Notes: generated by a model from the sequence alone, not told the origin. DNA of 64,000 bases from Isosphaera sp. (GCA_013822345.1 PNKH01000006.1:56895-120894), one strand, 5' to 3'; shown: positions 35,975 through 44,681, counted from the first letter of the stretch. Made by a program: numbers and translations.

Positions 35975-36595
35975 GTGAACGACGACGACTGGGACAAGCC
36001 GAGGAGGCGGGACGACCGCCCGCCCGCGGACGACGACGACGGGAACAAACCGCCGCCGAGGCGGGACGACCTCGGGAGCCTGGCCCAGAGCGCCCGCGGG
36101 GCCAGCCTGAAGCAGGCCCGGGCGATCCTGATCGTGGTCGGGGTGCTGTACTTCTTCAACGGGCTGGTCCTGTACTTCAACGTCGAGAACGAGGCCCGGC
36201 AGGCGGTCGAGGCGGAGAAGAAGAAGGCCGGGCCGATGGTGGTGTTCGACCCGGCGGAGGTGCGGCAGGCCGAGGAGGAGATCGTCCGGGTCGGGCGGCT
36301 CATCTACCTCGGGATGATGGGGGTGTCGGTGGTGTTCGTCGTCCTCGGGGTCGCGGTCCCGGCGGCCCCGGTCGCGTGCACGGTCACCGGGCTGGTCCTG
36401 TTCCTCGGCCTGAACGCGCTGTTCGTGGTGGCCGACCCGCTGAACCTCCTCCGGGGGATCATCCTGAAGGTCATCTTCCTCGTCTGCCTGGTGAAGGCGG
36501 TGCAAGCGGCGATCGCCTACGAGCGCGAGCGGGGGGCCGACCGGCGGGAGGCCCGGCAGGCCCGCGACGACGAGCGGGGCTACGGCGATGACTGA
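35975..36595 (+). CDS. Four-helix membrane protein with acidic N-terminus
   Basis: 206 residues: a highly charged Asp/Arg/Pro-rich head of about 45 residues, then hydrophobic helices ARAILIVVGVLYFFNGLVLYF, IYLGMMGVSVVFVVLGVAV, VACTVTGLVLFLGLNALFVV and ILKVIFLVCLVKAVQAAI, and a charged tail. The GTG at 35975 with GGAG upstream is chosen. Its stop overlaps the next gene's ATG by 8 nt, so it is translated with a CPBP protease. Function unknown. Confidence 0.72.
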   Translation: MNDDDWDKPRRRDDRPPADDDDGNKPPPRRDDLGSLAQSARGASLKQARAILIVVGVLYFFNGLVLYFNVENEARQAVEAEKKKAGPMVVFDPAEVRQAEEEIVRVGRLIYLGMMGVSVVFVVLGVAVPAAPVACTVTGLVLFLGLNALFVVADPLNLLRGIILKVIFLVCLVKAVQAAIAYERERGADRREARQARDDERGYGDD

Positions 36596-37469
36596 CCCCC
36601 GCGACCCCGACCCGGCCGGGGACGAGCCGCTGTTCGAGGGCGGGCCCGCCAACCCGCGGGGCTGGGACGAGCCGGCCGCCCCCGCCCCGCCGCCGCCGGC
36701 CGCGGTCAGCTGCTGGCGGTGCGGGCGGTCCGCCCCGCCGGTCCGCGGGCGGTGCCCGGCGTGCCGGGCCCGGCTAACGGAGGAGGACGACCGGGAGGAT
36801 CACCCGTACCGGCCGCGGCCGCCCCGCCGACCGGCCGCCGACGAGGGGACGGTCCTGACCCTGGTGGTGGTGTACGCGGTGATGCTGTTCGTCTCCGTCG
36901 TCTGGGGGTGGGTGTCGCAGTTCGGCGGGGCGGGGATGACGGAGGACGACTTCCTCCTCGGGACGGCGGTGGTGGAGGCGGTCGACGCGGTCCTGGTCCT
37001 GGTCGCCCTGGCCGTCGTCGGGCGGTCCCCGCTCCCGGCGGTGTCCGCGGGGGGCCGGGCGTGGGCGTGGGCGGCCGGGGTGCCGGCCCTGGCCGGGCTG
37101 CTCCTCGCCGGGCACCTGTACCTGGCCGTGATCCGGGAGATCGTCCGCCCGATCGGGGGGGACCCGCCGGACGTGCCGCTGACCGCGGTCGCGGTCCTGC
37201 TGATGTGCCTGCAGCCGGCGGTGGTGGAGGAGCTGTTCTTCCGGTACGTGGCGTTCGGGGCGCTGTTCCGGTCGACCGGGCTGCACGCGACGGTGTGGGT
37301 GTCGGCGGTGATGTTCGCCGGCGCACACCTGTACAACCCGATCGGGATGCCGTACCTGCTGCTGGCCGGGGTGGTGCTCGGGTACGCCCGGGTGTGGGGC
37401 GGGCTGGCCCTGCCGATGGTGATGCACTTCGCCCACAACTTCGTCGTCGTCTTCGTCGAGGGCGGCTGA
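36588..37469 (+). CDS. CPBP-family intramembrane protease with N-terminal zinc ribbon
   Basis: 293 residues. N-terminal zinc ribbon CWRCGRSAPPVRGRCPACRA, then six or seven membrane helices with the three CPBP (Abi/Rce1-like) motifs: EExxxR in AVVEELFFRYVAFGALFR, FxxxH in VMFAGAHLYNP and HxxxN in VMHFAHNFVVV. These residues form the metal-dependent glutamate active site. Substrates in bacteria are mostly unknown; some members act in maturation or immunity of exported peptides. Coupled through overlaps to both neighbours (8 nt upstream, TGATG downstream). Confidence 0.9.
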   Translation: MTDPRDPDPAGDEPLFEGGPANPRGWDEPAAPAPPPPAAVSCWRCGRSAPPVRGRCPACRARLTEEDDREDHPYRPRPPRRPAADEGTVLTLVVVYAVMLFVSVVWGWVSQFGGAGMTEDDFLLGTAVVEAVDAVLVLVALAVVGRSPLPAVSAGGRAWAWAAGVPALAGLLLAGHLYLAVIREIVRPIGGDPPDVPLTAVAVLLMCLQPAVVEELFFRYVAFGALFRSTGLHATVWVSAVMFAGAHLYNPIGMPYLLLAGVVLGYARVWGGLALPMVMHFAHNFVVVFVEGG

Positions 37470-38473
37470 TGACCGGGACGGTGGTCCGCTCGGAGCCGCG
37501 CGTGAGCTTGGTCGCGGTCCTGTTCCTGGTGCTGGCCGGGCTGTGCGTGGCCGGGGCGGTGGCGGCCCAGACGGTCCACCTCGCGGTCCTCGCCTTGCTC
37601 CCGGGCGTGATGGGGCTGTGTGCCCTGGTGTCGACCGACCCGGCGGTGCGGTTCGAGGTGCGGGGGGACGGGCTGGGGTTCGAGGCCCCGGACGGGGTGT
37701 TCGTCCGGTACGACGACATCGAGGGGCTGACGGCCGCCCGGGACGCGACCGGGGACGAGTTCGAGATGCTGCTGTACCACCCGGGCGGGGTGGTGCGGAT
37801 CCCGCCCCGGCTGTCGGTGTCGTCCCGGGCGCTGTACAAGTTCCTGATGGCCCGGCTCCCGCCGCCGGGGTGCGACCCGGAGGCGGTGCCGCGGCCGCTG
37901 GCCGGGTGGGCGGGGGAGCAGGTGGAGTTGTTCGGGCGGGATCGGGTGTTCGTGTACGCGGCCCGCCGGCACCCGCCGGCGTCGACGTCTGGGGGTCACG
38001 TCCTCGCGTCGGTGTCGGTGGCGCTGGCCGGGCTGGCGGTGGTGGCCGCGGCGGTCGTGTTGGGGGCGGTGCTGCCGGGCAGGAATGGCCGGGGCGGGTG
38101 GGACGAGATGATTCCGTGGTGCATCCTGGGGATGGTGCTTGTGCTCCTCGGGTCGGTGTTCGCGGTGGCCTACTGGCTGGCGCGCAGGTCGGGGCAGGTG
38201 AAGAACTGGCGGGGGTCGTGCCTGGTGGTCAGCCCCGGGGGGATCGCGCTGGTGCAGGGCCCGCTGAAGGGGAAGATGCGGTGGGACGAGCTGCGGGCGG
38301 TCGAGTACCCGTCCCGGCCGCGGTTCGGGCTGACCTCGGCCGGCGGGGCGGCGAAGGGGATCGGGCTGCTGGTCGAGGGGGCGTACCTGGTGGTGGCCGA
38401 CTACTACGACCGGCCGCTAGCGGTGATCTACTCGAACCTGCGGGCGTACTGGGGCGGGCGGGACGCGAACTGA
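37469..38473 (+). CDS. Membrane protein with PH-like segments
   Basis: 334 residues: two N-terminal helices, a soluble part (VRFEVRGDGLGFEAPDGVFV and onward), two more helices, and a C-terminal domain (CLVVSPGGIALVQGPLKGKM, RWDELRAVEYPSR) reminiscent of bacterial PH-like domains. The ATG at 37469 overlaps the CPBP stop as TGATG. It may work with the protease as a membrane module; no function is assigned. Confidence 0.68.
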   Translation: MTGTVVRSEPRVSLVAVLFLVLAGLCVAGAVAAQTVHLAVLALLPGVMGLCALVSTDPAVRFEVRGDGLGFEAPDGVFVRYDDIEGLTAARDATGDEFEMLLYHPGGVVRIPPRLSVSSRALYKFLMARLPPPGCDPEAVPRPLAGWAGEQVELFGRDRVFVYAARRHPPASTSGGHVLASVSVALAGLAVVAAAVVLGAVLPGRNGRGGWDEMIPWCILGMVLVLLGSVFAVAYWLARRSGQVKNWRGSCLVVSPGGIALVQGPLKGKMRWDELRAVEYPSRPRFGLTSAGGAAKGIGLLVEGAYLVVADYYDRPLAVIYSNLRAYWGGRDAN

Positions 38474-38476
38474 CCG

Positions 38477-38866
38477 TCACCAGAGGCGGGTGACCCCGTA
38501 CGGGTCGAACGCCGGGTCCGCGCTCACGACCGGGAAGCCTTCGACCAGGGCCTGGGCGACGAGGAGGCGGTCGAACGGGTCGCGGTGGTGGTGCGGCAGG
38601 GCTTCGACCGCCGTCACGTGGGCCAACTCGATCGGGAACAGCTCGAACCCGGTCCGGGCGAGGGCGTTCGGGATGTACGTCCCGCTCGGCTCGGTGAGGC
38701 CCACCAGCTTCCCGAGCCCCGCCTTGATCGCGATCTCCCAGCAGGCCGCCAGGCTGAGGAGCTTGCGGTTCGCCGGGTCTTCGAGGAGGGCCTTGGCGGC
38801 CGCGCTCAGGGCCGGGTCGTCCTGGCAGAACCACAGGAAGGTGTGGGTGTCCAGCAGCAGCGTCAC
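38477..38866 (-). CDS. vapC: PIN-domain toxin (VapC type)
   Basis: 129 residues. PIN nuclease acidic residues are visible: D in LLLDTHTFLWF, E in CWEIAIKAGLGKL, and D in HRDPFDRLLVAQALVEG, with a final VSADPAF. VapC toxins cleave tRNA or rRNA when free of antitoxin. The GTG start at 38866 overlaps the antitoxin stop as GTGA. It belongs to the subgroup that starts LLLDTHxxLW. Complete by length. Confidence 0.92.
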   Translation of the reverse strand: MTLLLDTHTFLWFCQDDPALSAAAKALLEDPANRKLLSLAACWEIAIKAGLGKLVGLTEPSGTYIPNALARTGFELFPIELAHVTAVEALPHHHRDPFDRLLVAQALVEGFPVVSADPAFDPYGVTRLW

Positions 38867-39093
38867 CCCATGTACTCCTCGAAGTCGTCGAGCGGCGCGT
38901 CGAAGTCGGGGGACATCCAGAAGCCCGGCTTCTTGTAGCTCCCGGCCTTGCACGGCCACGAGGTCCGCTCGGCCTTCGTCACCCGGGCCAGCGGCTGGCC
39001 GCCGGCGGTGATGACCAACTCCTCCCCGGGCTGCAGCCGGACCAGCAGGTCGGGCAGGTTCGCCTGAGCCTGTTCGAGAGTCACGGTGGTCAC
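38863..39093 (-). CDS. Antitoxin of the PIN toxin, Phd/YefM-like
   Basis: 76 residues. TVTLEQAQANLPDLLVRLQP followed by EELVITAGGQPLARVT is the Phd/YefM antitoxin fold seen with this VapC subgroup; the C-terminal tail (FDAPLDDFEEYMG) would wrap the toxin. GTG at 39093 is chosen because GAGGAGG lies 8 nt upstream; further in-frame GTGs lie on both sides. Expected to repress its own promoter. Confidence 0.87.
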   Translation of the reverse strand: MTTVTLEQAQANLPDLLVRLQPGEELVITAGGQPLARVTKAERTSWPCKAGSYKKPGFWMSPDFDAPLDDFEEYMG

Positions 39094-39174
39094 GGTCACG
39101 TCCTCCTCGGCCGGGCCGACCGCCCCGCACCCGCATGTTACCGCACGGCGGGAGCCGGCCGCTACAATTCCCGG

Positions 39175-41697
39175 ATGACCTCCCCGCGTCCGGCCCCCGA
39201 ACTGCTCGCCCCCGCCGGGGACTGGGAGGCGATGCGTGCCGCCGTCGCCAACGGGGCCGACGCCGTCTACTTCGGGCTGTCCGCGTTCAACGCCCGCGCC
39301 CGGGCCGCGAACTTCGACCCGGCCGAGCTGCCCGGGGTGATGCGGTTCCTCCACGCCCGCAACGTCAAGGGGTTCGTCACCCTCAACACCCTCATCTTCT
39401 CCGACGAGCTGCCGGCCGTCGCCGGCCTGGTCCGGGCCGTCGCGGACGCCGGGGCCGACGCCGTGATCGTGCAAGACCTCGGCCTCGTCCGCCTCGTCAA
39501 GGCGGTCGCCCCGTCGCTGCCGGTCCACGCCAGCACCCAGATGACGCTGACCGAGCCGGGCGGGATCGCGTTCGTCCGCGGCCTGGGCGTCGAGCGGGTG
39601 GTGCTGGCCCGCGAACTCTCCGTCGCCGACATCCGGAAGGTGACGGCCGCCACGGACGTGCCGGTCGAGGTGTTCGTCCACGGGGCGCTGTGCGTGGCGT
39701 ACAGCGGGCAGTGCCTGACGAGCGAGGCGCTCGGCGGGCGGAGCGCGAACCGCGGGCAGTGCGCCCAGGCGTGCCGGCTGCCGTACGAGCTGGTCGTCGA
39801 CGGGTCGCCGCGCGACCTCGGCGACCGGGCGTACCTGCTCAGCCCGCAGGACCTGGCGGCGTACGACCACGTCAAGCCGCTCGTGGACGCCGGCGTGGTG
39901 TCGTTCAAGGTGGAGGGCCGGCTGAAGGGCGGGCCGTACGTCGCGGCCACGACGCAGACGTACCGCAAGGCCATCGACGCGGCGGTGGAAGAGGCCGACT
40001 TCCGCCTGACGCGGCGGGAGGAGTTGGACCTGGCCCAGACGTTCAGCCGCGGGCTGACGCCGGGGTTCCTGGACGGGGTCGACCACCAGAAGCTGGTCCG
40101 CGGGCGGTTCCCGAAGAGCCGCGGGGTGCGGGTCGGGACGGTGGTCGGGCGGGGCAAGGGCGGGGTGCGGGTGGAGTTGGCCGAGACGGTCCCGGACCTG
40201 GTGAAACCCGGCGACGGTGTTCTGTTCGACATCGGCAAGCCGGAGGAGAAGGAGCCCGGCGGCCGGGTCTGGAAGGTCACCCGCGTCGCCGCGACGCGGA
40301 GCGGGGCGCGGGAGGCGGTCGAGCTCGCGTTCGAGGCCGGGGCCCTCGACCTCGCCGCGGTGCCGGTCGGGTGCGATGTGTACCGGACCGACGACCCGGC
40401 GCTGCGGCGGCGGCTCGAGCAGAGCTACGCCCAGGACCGGCCGCCGCGGCGGGTGCCGGTGTCGGCGCGGGTGTCGGGGGAGGTCGGCGGGCCGCTCGCC
40501 CTGTCGCTCGCCGACCCCGACGGGCACGCGGCGGCCGCGACCTGGCCCGGCCCGCTGGAGGTCGCCGCGAAGCGGCCGACCTCCGCCGACGAGGTCCGCG
40601 AGCAACTGTCCCGGCTCGGGGACACGCCGTTCGAGCTGGGGGACTTGGCGGTCGGGCTGCCGGCCGGGGTGTTGGTCCCGCGGAGCGTGCTGAACGACCT
40701 CCGCCGGCGGGCCGCGGGCGAACTCGCCGAGAGGCGGGTGGAGCTACGGCGGCACGCGGTGGCCGAGCCGGACGCGCTGGACCGGCTTCGGGCCGGGGTC
40801 GCCCGCGCTCCGGTCGCTGACGCTCCCGGCTCGCCGCGGCTGACCGTCCTCGCCCGCACCCTCGACCAGCTCGACGCGGTGCTCGGGTGGGTGCCACCGG
40901 ACGGGCTGCCGCGGCCGCTCGCGGTGTACTGCGACTTCGAGGACCTGCGGCGGTACGCCGACGCGGTGCCGCGGGCCCGCGCCGCCGGGGTGCCGGCCGG
41001 CCTGGCCCCGCTGCGGGTGCTGAAGCCGGGTGAGGACGGGTTCCAGAGCTTGGTCGCCAGGGCCGCCCCGGACCTCGTGCTGGTCCGGAACCTCGCCTCG
41101 GTCGCGTACTTCCGGGAGCACCTGCCGGCGGCCCGGCTGGTCGGCGACTTCAGCCTGAACGTGGCGAACGAGCTGACCGCGGACCTGCTGGTCCGTTCGG
41201 GGCTGGACCGCCTGGTGCCGAGCTACGACCTGAACTGGGAGCAGTTCGCGGCGATGGTGCGGCGGGCCGACCCCGCCTGGTTCGAGCCGGTCGTGCACTT
41301 CACGATGCCGATGTTTCACATGGAGCACTGCGTGTTCGCGGCGTTCCTCAGCACCGGCCGGGACCACCGCGACTGCGGCCGGCCGTGCGAGGCGCACAAG
41401 GTGGACCTGCGCGACCGCGTCGGGGCGAACTTCCCGGTCTTGCCGGACACCGGGTGCCGGAACACGGTGTTCAACAGCGTCCCGCAGTCGGCCGCCGAGT
41501 ACGTCGGCCGGATGCGGGAGCTGGGGCTGACCGTGTTCCGGGTGGAGCTGCTCCGCGAGGCGCCGGACCAGGTCGGGCGGCTGCTCGCCCGCTACGCCCG
41601 GGTGATCGCCGGACTCGACGACGGGCGGGCCGCCTGGCGGGAGCTGCGGGCCCTGAACCAGCTCGGCGTCACCCGCGGCACCCTCCAGTTACTGTGA
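39175..41697 (+). CDS. rlhA: U32 family peptidase, RlhA-like
   Basis: 840 residues. N-terminal U32 domain: PELLAPAGDWEAMRAAVANG, GADAVYFGLSAFNARARA, VDVFVHGALCVAYSGQC-like region, and the Fe-S/Zn cysteine cluster SGQCLTSEALGG...GQCAQACRLPYE; the middle and C-terminal parts fit the DUF3656-containing long form, with CxxxxDHRDCGRPCEAHKV near residue 740. RlhA (YdcP) hydroxylates 23S rRNA C2501 in E. coli; peptidase activity is not established. The E. coli protein is shorter (about 650 residues). A second copy of the last 25 codons lies at 61529-61606. Confidence 0.9.
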   Translation: MTSPRPAPELLAPAGDWEAMRAAVANGADAVYFGLSAFNARARAANFDPAELPGVMRFLHARNVKGFVTLNTLIFSDELPAVAGLVRAVADAGADAVIVQDLGLVRLVKAVAPSLPVHASTQMTLTEPGGIAFVRGLGVERVVLARELSVADIRKVTAATDVPVEVFVHGALCVAYSGQCLTSEALGGRSANRGQCAQACRLPYELVVDGSPRDLGDRAYLLSPQDLAAYDHVKPLVDAGVVSFKVEGRLKGGPYVAATTQTYRKAIDAAVEEADFRLTRREELDLAQTFSRGLTPGFLDGVDHQKLVRGRFPKSRGVRVGTVVGRGKGGVRVELAETVPDLVKPGDGVLFDIGKPEEKEPGGRVWKVTRVAATRSGAREAVELAFEAGALDLAAVPVGCDVYRTDDPALRRRLEQSYAQDRPPRRVPVSARVSGEVGGPLALSLADPDGHAAAATWPGPLEVAAKRPTSADEVREQLSRLGDTPFELGDLAVGLPAGVLVPRSVLNDLRRRAAGELAERRVELRRHAVAEPDALDRLRAGVARAPVADAPGSPRLTVLARTLDQLDAVLGWVPPDGLPRPLAVYCDFEDLRRYADAVPRARAAGVPAGLAPLRVLKPGEDGFQSLVARAAPDLVLVRNLASVAYFREHLPAARLVGDFSLNVANELTADLLVRSGLDRLVPSYDLNWEQFAAMVRRADPAWFEPVVHFTMPMFHMEHCVFAAFLSTGRDHRDCGRPCEAHKVDLRDRVGANFPVLPDTGCRNTVFNSVPQSAAEYVGRMRELGLTVFRVELLREAPDQVGRLLARYARVIAGLDDGRAAWRELRALNQLGVTRGTLQLL
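40805..40834 (+). repeat. Half-palindrome of family 4 inside the U32 peptidase gene
   Basis: Reading on the minus strand, GAGCCGGGAGCGTCAGCGAC corresponds to the arm of the palindrome at 21120-21188 (GAGCCGGAAGCGTGAGCGAC). It is in frame and encodes roughly RAPVADAPGSP between two conserved blocks, so it looks like a repeat that entered a coding sequence without breaking it. Confidence 0.65.
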
Positions 41698-41790
41698 GCG
41701 ACTCGACCCGGCCACCCGGCTCACGCACTTAACCGGACACGGGCGTGCCCGCCGGTCGGCGGGTAAACCCCCGCCCCCACCGACGCGTAC

Positions 41791-42180
41791 CGGGCATGCC
41801 GGGGCTTGCGGGCGGGGTCTCCCGGAAGGAAAGGGTAGCGCCGAACCGTAGCGCGGGACGACGTTCTAATGCATACGGCGGCCGCGGCCCCGGGCGTGCC
41901 CGCGGGGGTTCTTCTGGGGAAAGGGTAGTGCGGAAGGGTAGCGCGGGCGACGCTCTTATGCACACCGGGGACGGCCTGGCTAACTAGGTTTATTTGTTAT
42001 AAAAGTATAATAGCAATAAGTGTAGAGACCCCCGCCCCCGTGCTCCCGTAAGCATAAGAACGTCGCCCCGCACCACCCTTTCCCCCAGGAAACCCGGCAG
42101 GAGTCCCGCGCCGGTAACCATCAGGTCGCGGTTCCGCGCTACCCTTCCGCGCTACCCTGTTCCCCCGAGTCCCGGGCAGG
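41791..42180. repeat. Mirror-symmetric repeat cluster around an AT-rich palindrome
   Basis: Four diverged copies of a repeat of about 60-85 bp: two on the plus strand (about 41791-41876 and 41889-41965), two inverted (about 42047-42110 and 42126-42180). The shared core is GGAAAGGGTAGCGC...GCGCGGGCGACGTTCTTATGCA. The centre, near 42008, is an AT-rich imperfect palindrome TTATTTGTTATAAAAGTATA...ATAGCAATAA, in otherwise very GC-rich DNA; the two inner copies lie about 40 bp from it on either side. No good gene lies inside. It could be an origin-like site, an element end, or an RNA structure. Confidence 0.8.
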
Positions 42181-42277
42181 CGTGCGGCGGCCCGGCGGGG
42201 AGGCTCCGGGGCCACCACGCGGCCCCGTCCCCCTTCTTCCAGAGCTCGGCCGCGGACGCGCGGGCCGCTCCCGTGCG

Positions 42278-42601
42278 ATGCAGGCGGTCGGGCTGGCGGT
42301 CGGGGCAAAGGTCATGAGGACCGAGCACGGCTGCGTCCCGTCCTACGTCGGCATGCTGGCGGCAGCGTTCGGCGACCGGCCCGAGGCCGACCTGCTGCGG
42401 GAGTTCGGGAAGGGCCGGACGCACCTCGTCATGGTCCACCACGGCAAGCCCCTGCTCCGCGGCAAGGAGTACGACTGGGTGGACGTGCGGGAGACCTACC
42501 GGGAGGTGCTCGCCGTGGTCGCTGCGCGGTCCCGCCGCCCGGCCCCGGCCCGGGGGCGGCCTAGCGGCCTGGCGGGATCGGAGGGCACCTCCGATGCCTA
42601 A
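42278..42601 (+). CDS. Hypothetical protein next to primase relic
   Basis: 107 residues. Soluble, with a conserved-looking core EHGCVPSYVGMLAAAFGDRP, LLREFGKGRTHLVMVHHGKP and EYDWVDVRETYREVL, and a low-complexity Arg/Pro tail. The family is not recognised. The stop overlaps the next ATG by 8 nt (ATGCCTAA), the arrangement of coupled genes. It probably belongs to the same mobile-element module as the primase relic. Confidence 0.55.
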   Translation: MQAVGLAVGAKVMRTEHGCVPSYVGMLAAAFGDRPEADLLREFGKGRTHLVMVHHGKPLLRGKEYDWVDVRETYREVLAVVAARSRRPAPARGRPSGLAGSEGTSDA

Positions 42602-43046
42602 TCGCTCCACGGCCCCGCCCCCGCGGGGGGGGAAGGACTCGACCCGGCTGTTCGAGGCCTTCGGGGTCGTCCCCGTCGAGCGGACGCGGGGGCTGGAAAA
42701 CGTCCAGGCCGAGAGCTGCCCGAGCTGCGGCGGGGCGAAGTTCAGCTTCGACCGGTGGACGAGCCAGTTCCAGTACTCGTCGCTCAACAAGTGCGGGCTG
42801 AAGGGGAACGGCCTGACGCTGATGCGGTGATACCACGAGCGGGTCCTGGCCGCGACGACCCCCGACGACTACCGCCGGCTGAAGGAACACCGCGGGGTCT
42901 CCGTCCAGACGCCGAAGGGGTTCGGGCTGGCGTGGGACCGGGACCGGGGCCGGGGCGAGTGGCTGATGCCGGCCCGGAACCCGCCCGGGGAGGTCGTCAA
43001 CCTGGTCCGCTACCGCGGGGCGGAACCTCGCGTACTCTGCTTGGGA
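42594..43046 (+). pseudogene. Phage/plasmid-type zinc-ribbon primase, interrupted
   Basis: 79 codons read to a TGA at 42828, then the same frame continues with clearly related sequence. Before the stop: CPSCGGAKFSFDRWTSQFQY, then NKCGLKGNGLTLMR; after it: YHERVLAATTPDDYRRLKEH, RGVSVQTPKGFGLAWDRDRG, EWLMPARNPPGEVVNLVRYR. This is the zinc-ribbon and linker of primase/primase-helicase proteins that precede a TOPRIM domain, but the TOPRIM part is missing after about 43046. One in-frame stop plus truncation indicate a dead gene. Confidence 0.7.
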
Positions 43047-43218
43047 AAGGCAGAACCTGCAGTTCTCGGCCGGGGGGACTCACCGTGTCGTGAGGCGAAG
43101 GGCCGTTCGTGCCGATGCGGGTTGATTACCCGTGCCCCGTGTGCAACAAAGGAACCTGATCTTTTGCTGCACCGACTCCTACCCGACCGCGACCGTGGTC
43201 AGCCGCACGGAGTTCGCA

Positions 43219-44646
43219 GTGGCCCACATCCTGCTCATCGACGACGAGCCCGAGTTCGCCGACTGCCTGCGGGAGGAACTGGAGGCGCACGGCCACGCCG
43301 TCGAGTACCTGCCCCGCGCCGAGGAGGGGGTGAACCGGCTGGCCGGCGGCCGGTTCGACCTGGTCCTGCTCGACAACATCATGCCCCGGATGACCGGCCT
43401 CGAGTTCCTCGACGCCCTGCGGGCGCGGGGGGTCGCCACCCCGGTCGTCCTCATCACCGGCGAGTCGTCGTCCGACACCGCCATCCGGGCGATCAACCTC
43501 GGCGCCCACGCCTACGTCCTCAAGGACGAGGCCCGGGCGCTCGCCCGGGAGCTCGGCCCGGTCATCGAGCAGGCGCTGGAGGTCGCCCGGCCGGTGGAGG
43601 AGGTGCTCCCCGGCGGCCCCCCGGCGGCCGCCGCCACCGGGCTGGTCCTCGTCGGCAAGAGCAAGCCGATGCTGCAGGTGTACACCCTGATCGGGCAGTT
43701 CGCCGACGCCGCCATGCCGGTCCTCATCCACGGCGAAACGGGGACCGGGAAGGAGCTCGTCGCCCGGGCGCTCCACACCAACAGCCGCCGCAAGGACCGG
43801 CCGTACGTCGCCCTGAACTGCACGACCATCCAGGAAAACATGATGGCGAGCGAGCTGTTCGGGCACGAAAAGGGCGCGTTCACCGGTGCGGACAGGACCC
43901 GCAAGGGGAAACTCGAGTACGCCGACGGCGGGACACTGTTCCTCGACGAGATCGGGGACATGCCGCTGCACCTGCAGACCCAACTGCTGCGGGTGCTCGA
44001 GTACCAGCGGTTCGAGCGGCTCGGGGGCGAGAAGGAGATCGGGGTGAACTTCCGCCTGCTCTCCGCCACCCACCGGGACCTGGGCGCGCTCGTTGCGGAG
44101 GGGAGGTTCCGCGAGGACCTGATGAACCGGCTCGGCCGCCCGCTGCGCCTGCCCTCGCTCCGCGAGCGCCTCACCGACATCCCCGACCTGGTCACGTACT
44201 TCCTCAAGCGGGCCGCGGAGGCGACCGGCCGTTCCCGCCCGTCGATCACCCCGGAGGCCCTCGACCGCCTTCGGGAACACCCGTGGCCCGGGAACGTCCG
44301 CGAGTTGCAGAACGTCGTGTTCGGGGCCTTCGCGCTGTGCCGAGGCCCGCAGATCCTCCCCAGGCACATCGAGTTCCAGTCCGGCGCGGCGGCCCGGGGC
44401 GCGGGTGAGGGGGACGGGCCGGCGGCCACCGACGCCGACGCCGTCGCCGCCCTGCGGAAGGCGATCGCGTGGGCGTGGGACACCGACCAGAAAGACCTGT
44501 GGCCGCTCCTGCGGGACATGCTCGAGCGCGAGTTGCTCCGCACCGCGCTCGGCCGCCTCCGCGGCAACAAGGAGCACGTCGCCGAGCGGCTCGGGATCGT
44601 CTCGAACACCGTCCGGAAGCGGATGGATCAGTACGGGCTGGGGTGA
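43219..44646 (+). CDS. NtrC-type sigma-54-dependent response regulator
   Basis: 475 residues. Receiver domain with D8-D9, phosphoacceptor D52 (LVLLDNIMP), T80 and K102; AAA+ domain with Walker A GETGTGKE, the sigma-54 contact loop GAFTGA (in GHEKGAFTGADR), Walker B GGTLFLDEIGDM, and NVRELQN; C-terminal Fis-type HTH (LGRLRGNKEHVAERLGIVSN). It activates sigma-54 promoters when phosphorylated. The GTG at 43219 with GGAG 7 nt upstream was chosen. HoxA/HupR, the hydrogenase activators, have the same architecture, and a PAS kinase and hydrogenase operon follow nearby. Confidence 0.94.
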   Translation: MAHILLIDDEPEFADCLREELEAHGHAVEYLPRAEEGVNRLAGGRFDLVLLDNIMPRMTGLEFLDALRARGVATPVVLITGESSSDTAIRAINLGAHAYVLKDEARALARELGPVIEQALEVARPVEEVLPGGPPAAAATGLVLVGKSKPMLQVYTLIGQFADAAMPVLIHGETGTGKELVARALHTNSRRKDRPYVALNCTTIQENMMASELFGHEKGAFTGADRTRKGKLEYADGGTLFLDEIGDMPLHLQTQLLRVLEYQRFERLGGEKEIGVNFRLLSATHRDLGALVAEGRFREDLMNRLGRPLRLPSLRERLTDIPDLVTYFLKRAAEATGRSRPSITPEALDRLREHPWPGNVRELQNVVFGAFALCRGPQILPRHIEFQSGAAARGAGEGDGPAATDADAVAALRKAIAWAWDTDQKDLWPLLRDMLERELLRTALGRLRGNKEHVAERLGIVSNTVRKRMDQYGLG

Positions 44647-44651
44647 GGCTT

Positions 44652-44681
44652 CACGGCGTGAGGAGTGCCCCTCACGCCGTG
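44652..44681. terminator. Perfect hairpin after the NtrC-type gene
   Basis: CACGGCGTGAGG and its exact mirror CCTCACGCCGTG, six-nt loop, beginning 5 bp after the stop codon. No T-tract follows. It may end transcription of the regulator gene, or, as a 12-bp dyad about 140 bp upstream of the candidate sigma-54 promoter, be the activator's binding site. Confidence 0.6.

Noticed and set aside
41791..42180. CRISPR array
   Set aside because: Copies are diverged, of uneven spacing, and point in opposite directions around a central palindrome; no cas genes are present.
41721..42308. Small minus-strand frames giving repeated peptide phrases such as RATLPHYPFPRRTPAG
   Set aside because: The phrases come from the DNA repeats themselves; there is no ribosome site and the copies shift frame.
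42828..42830. TGA as a selenocysteine codon in the primase-like gene
   Set aside because: The conserved family residue at this point is not a catalytic Cys, no SECIS-like hairpin follows, and the gene is truncated further on.
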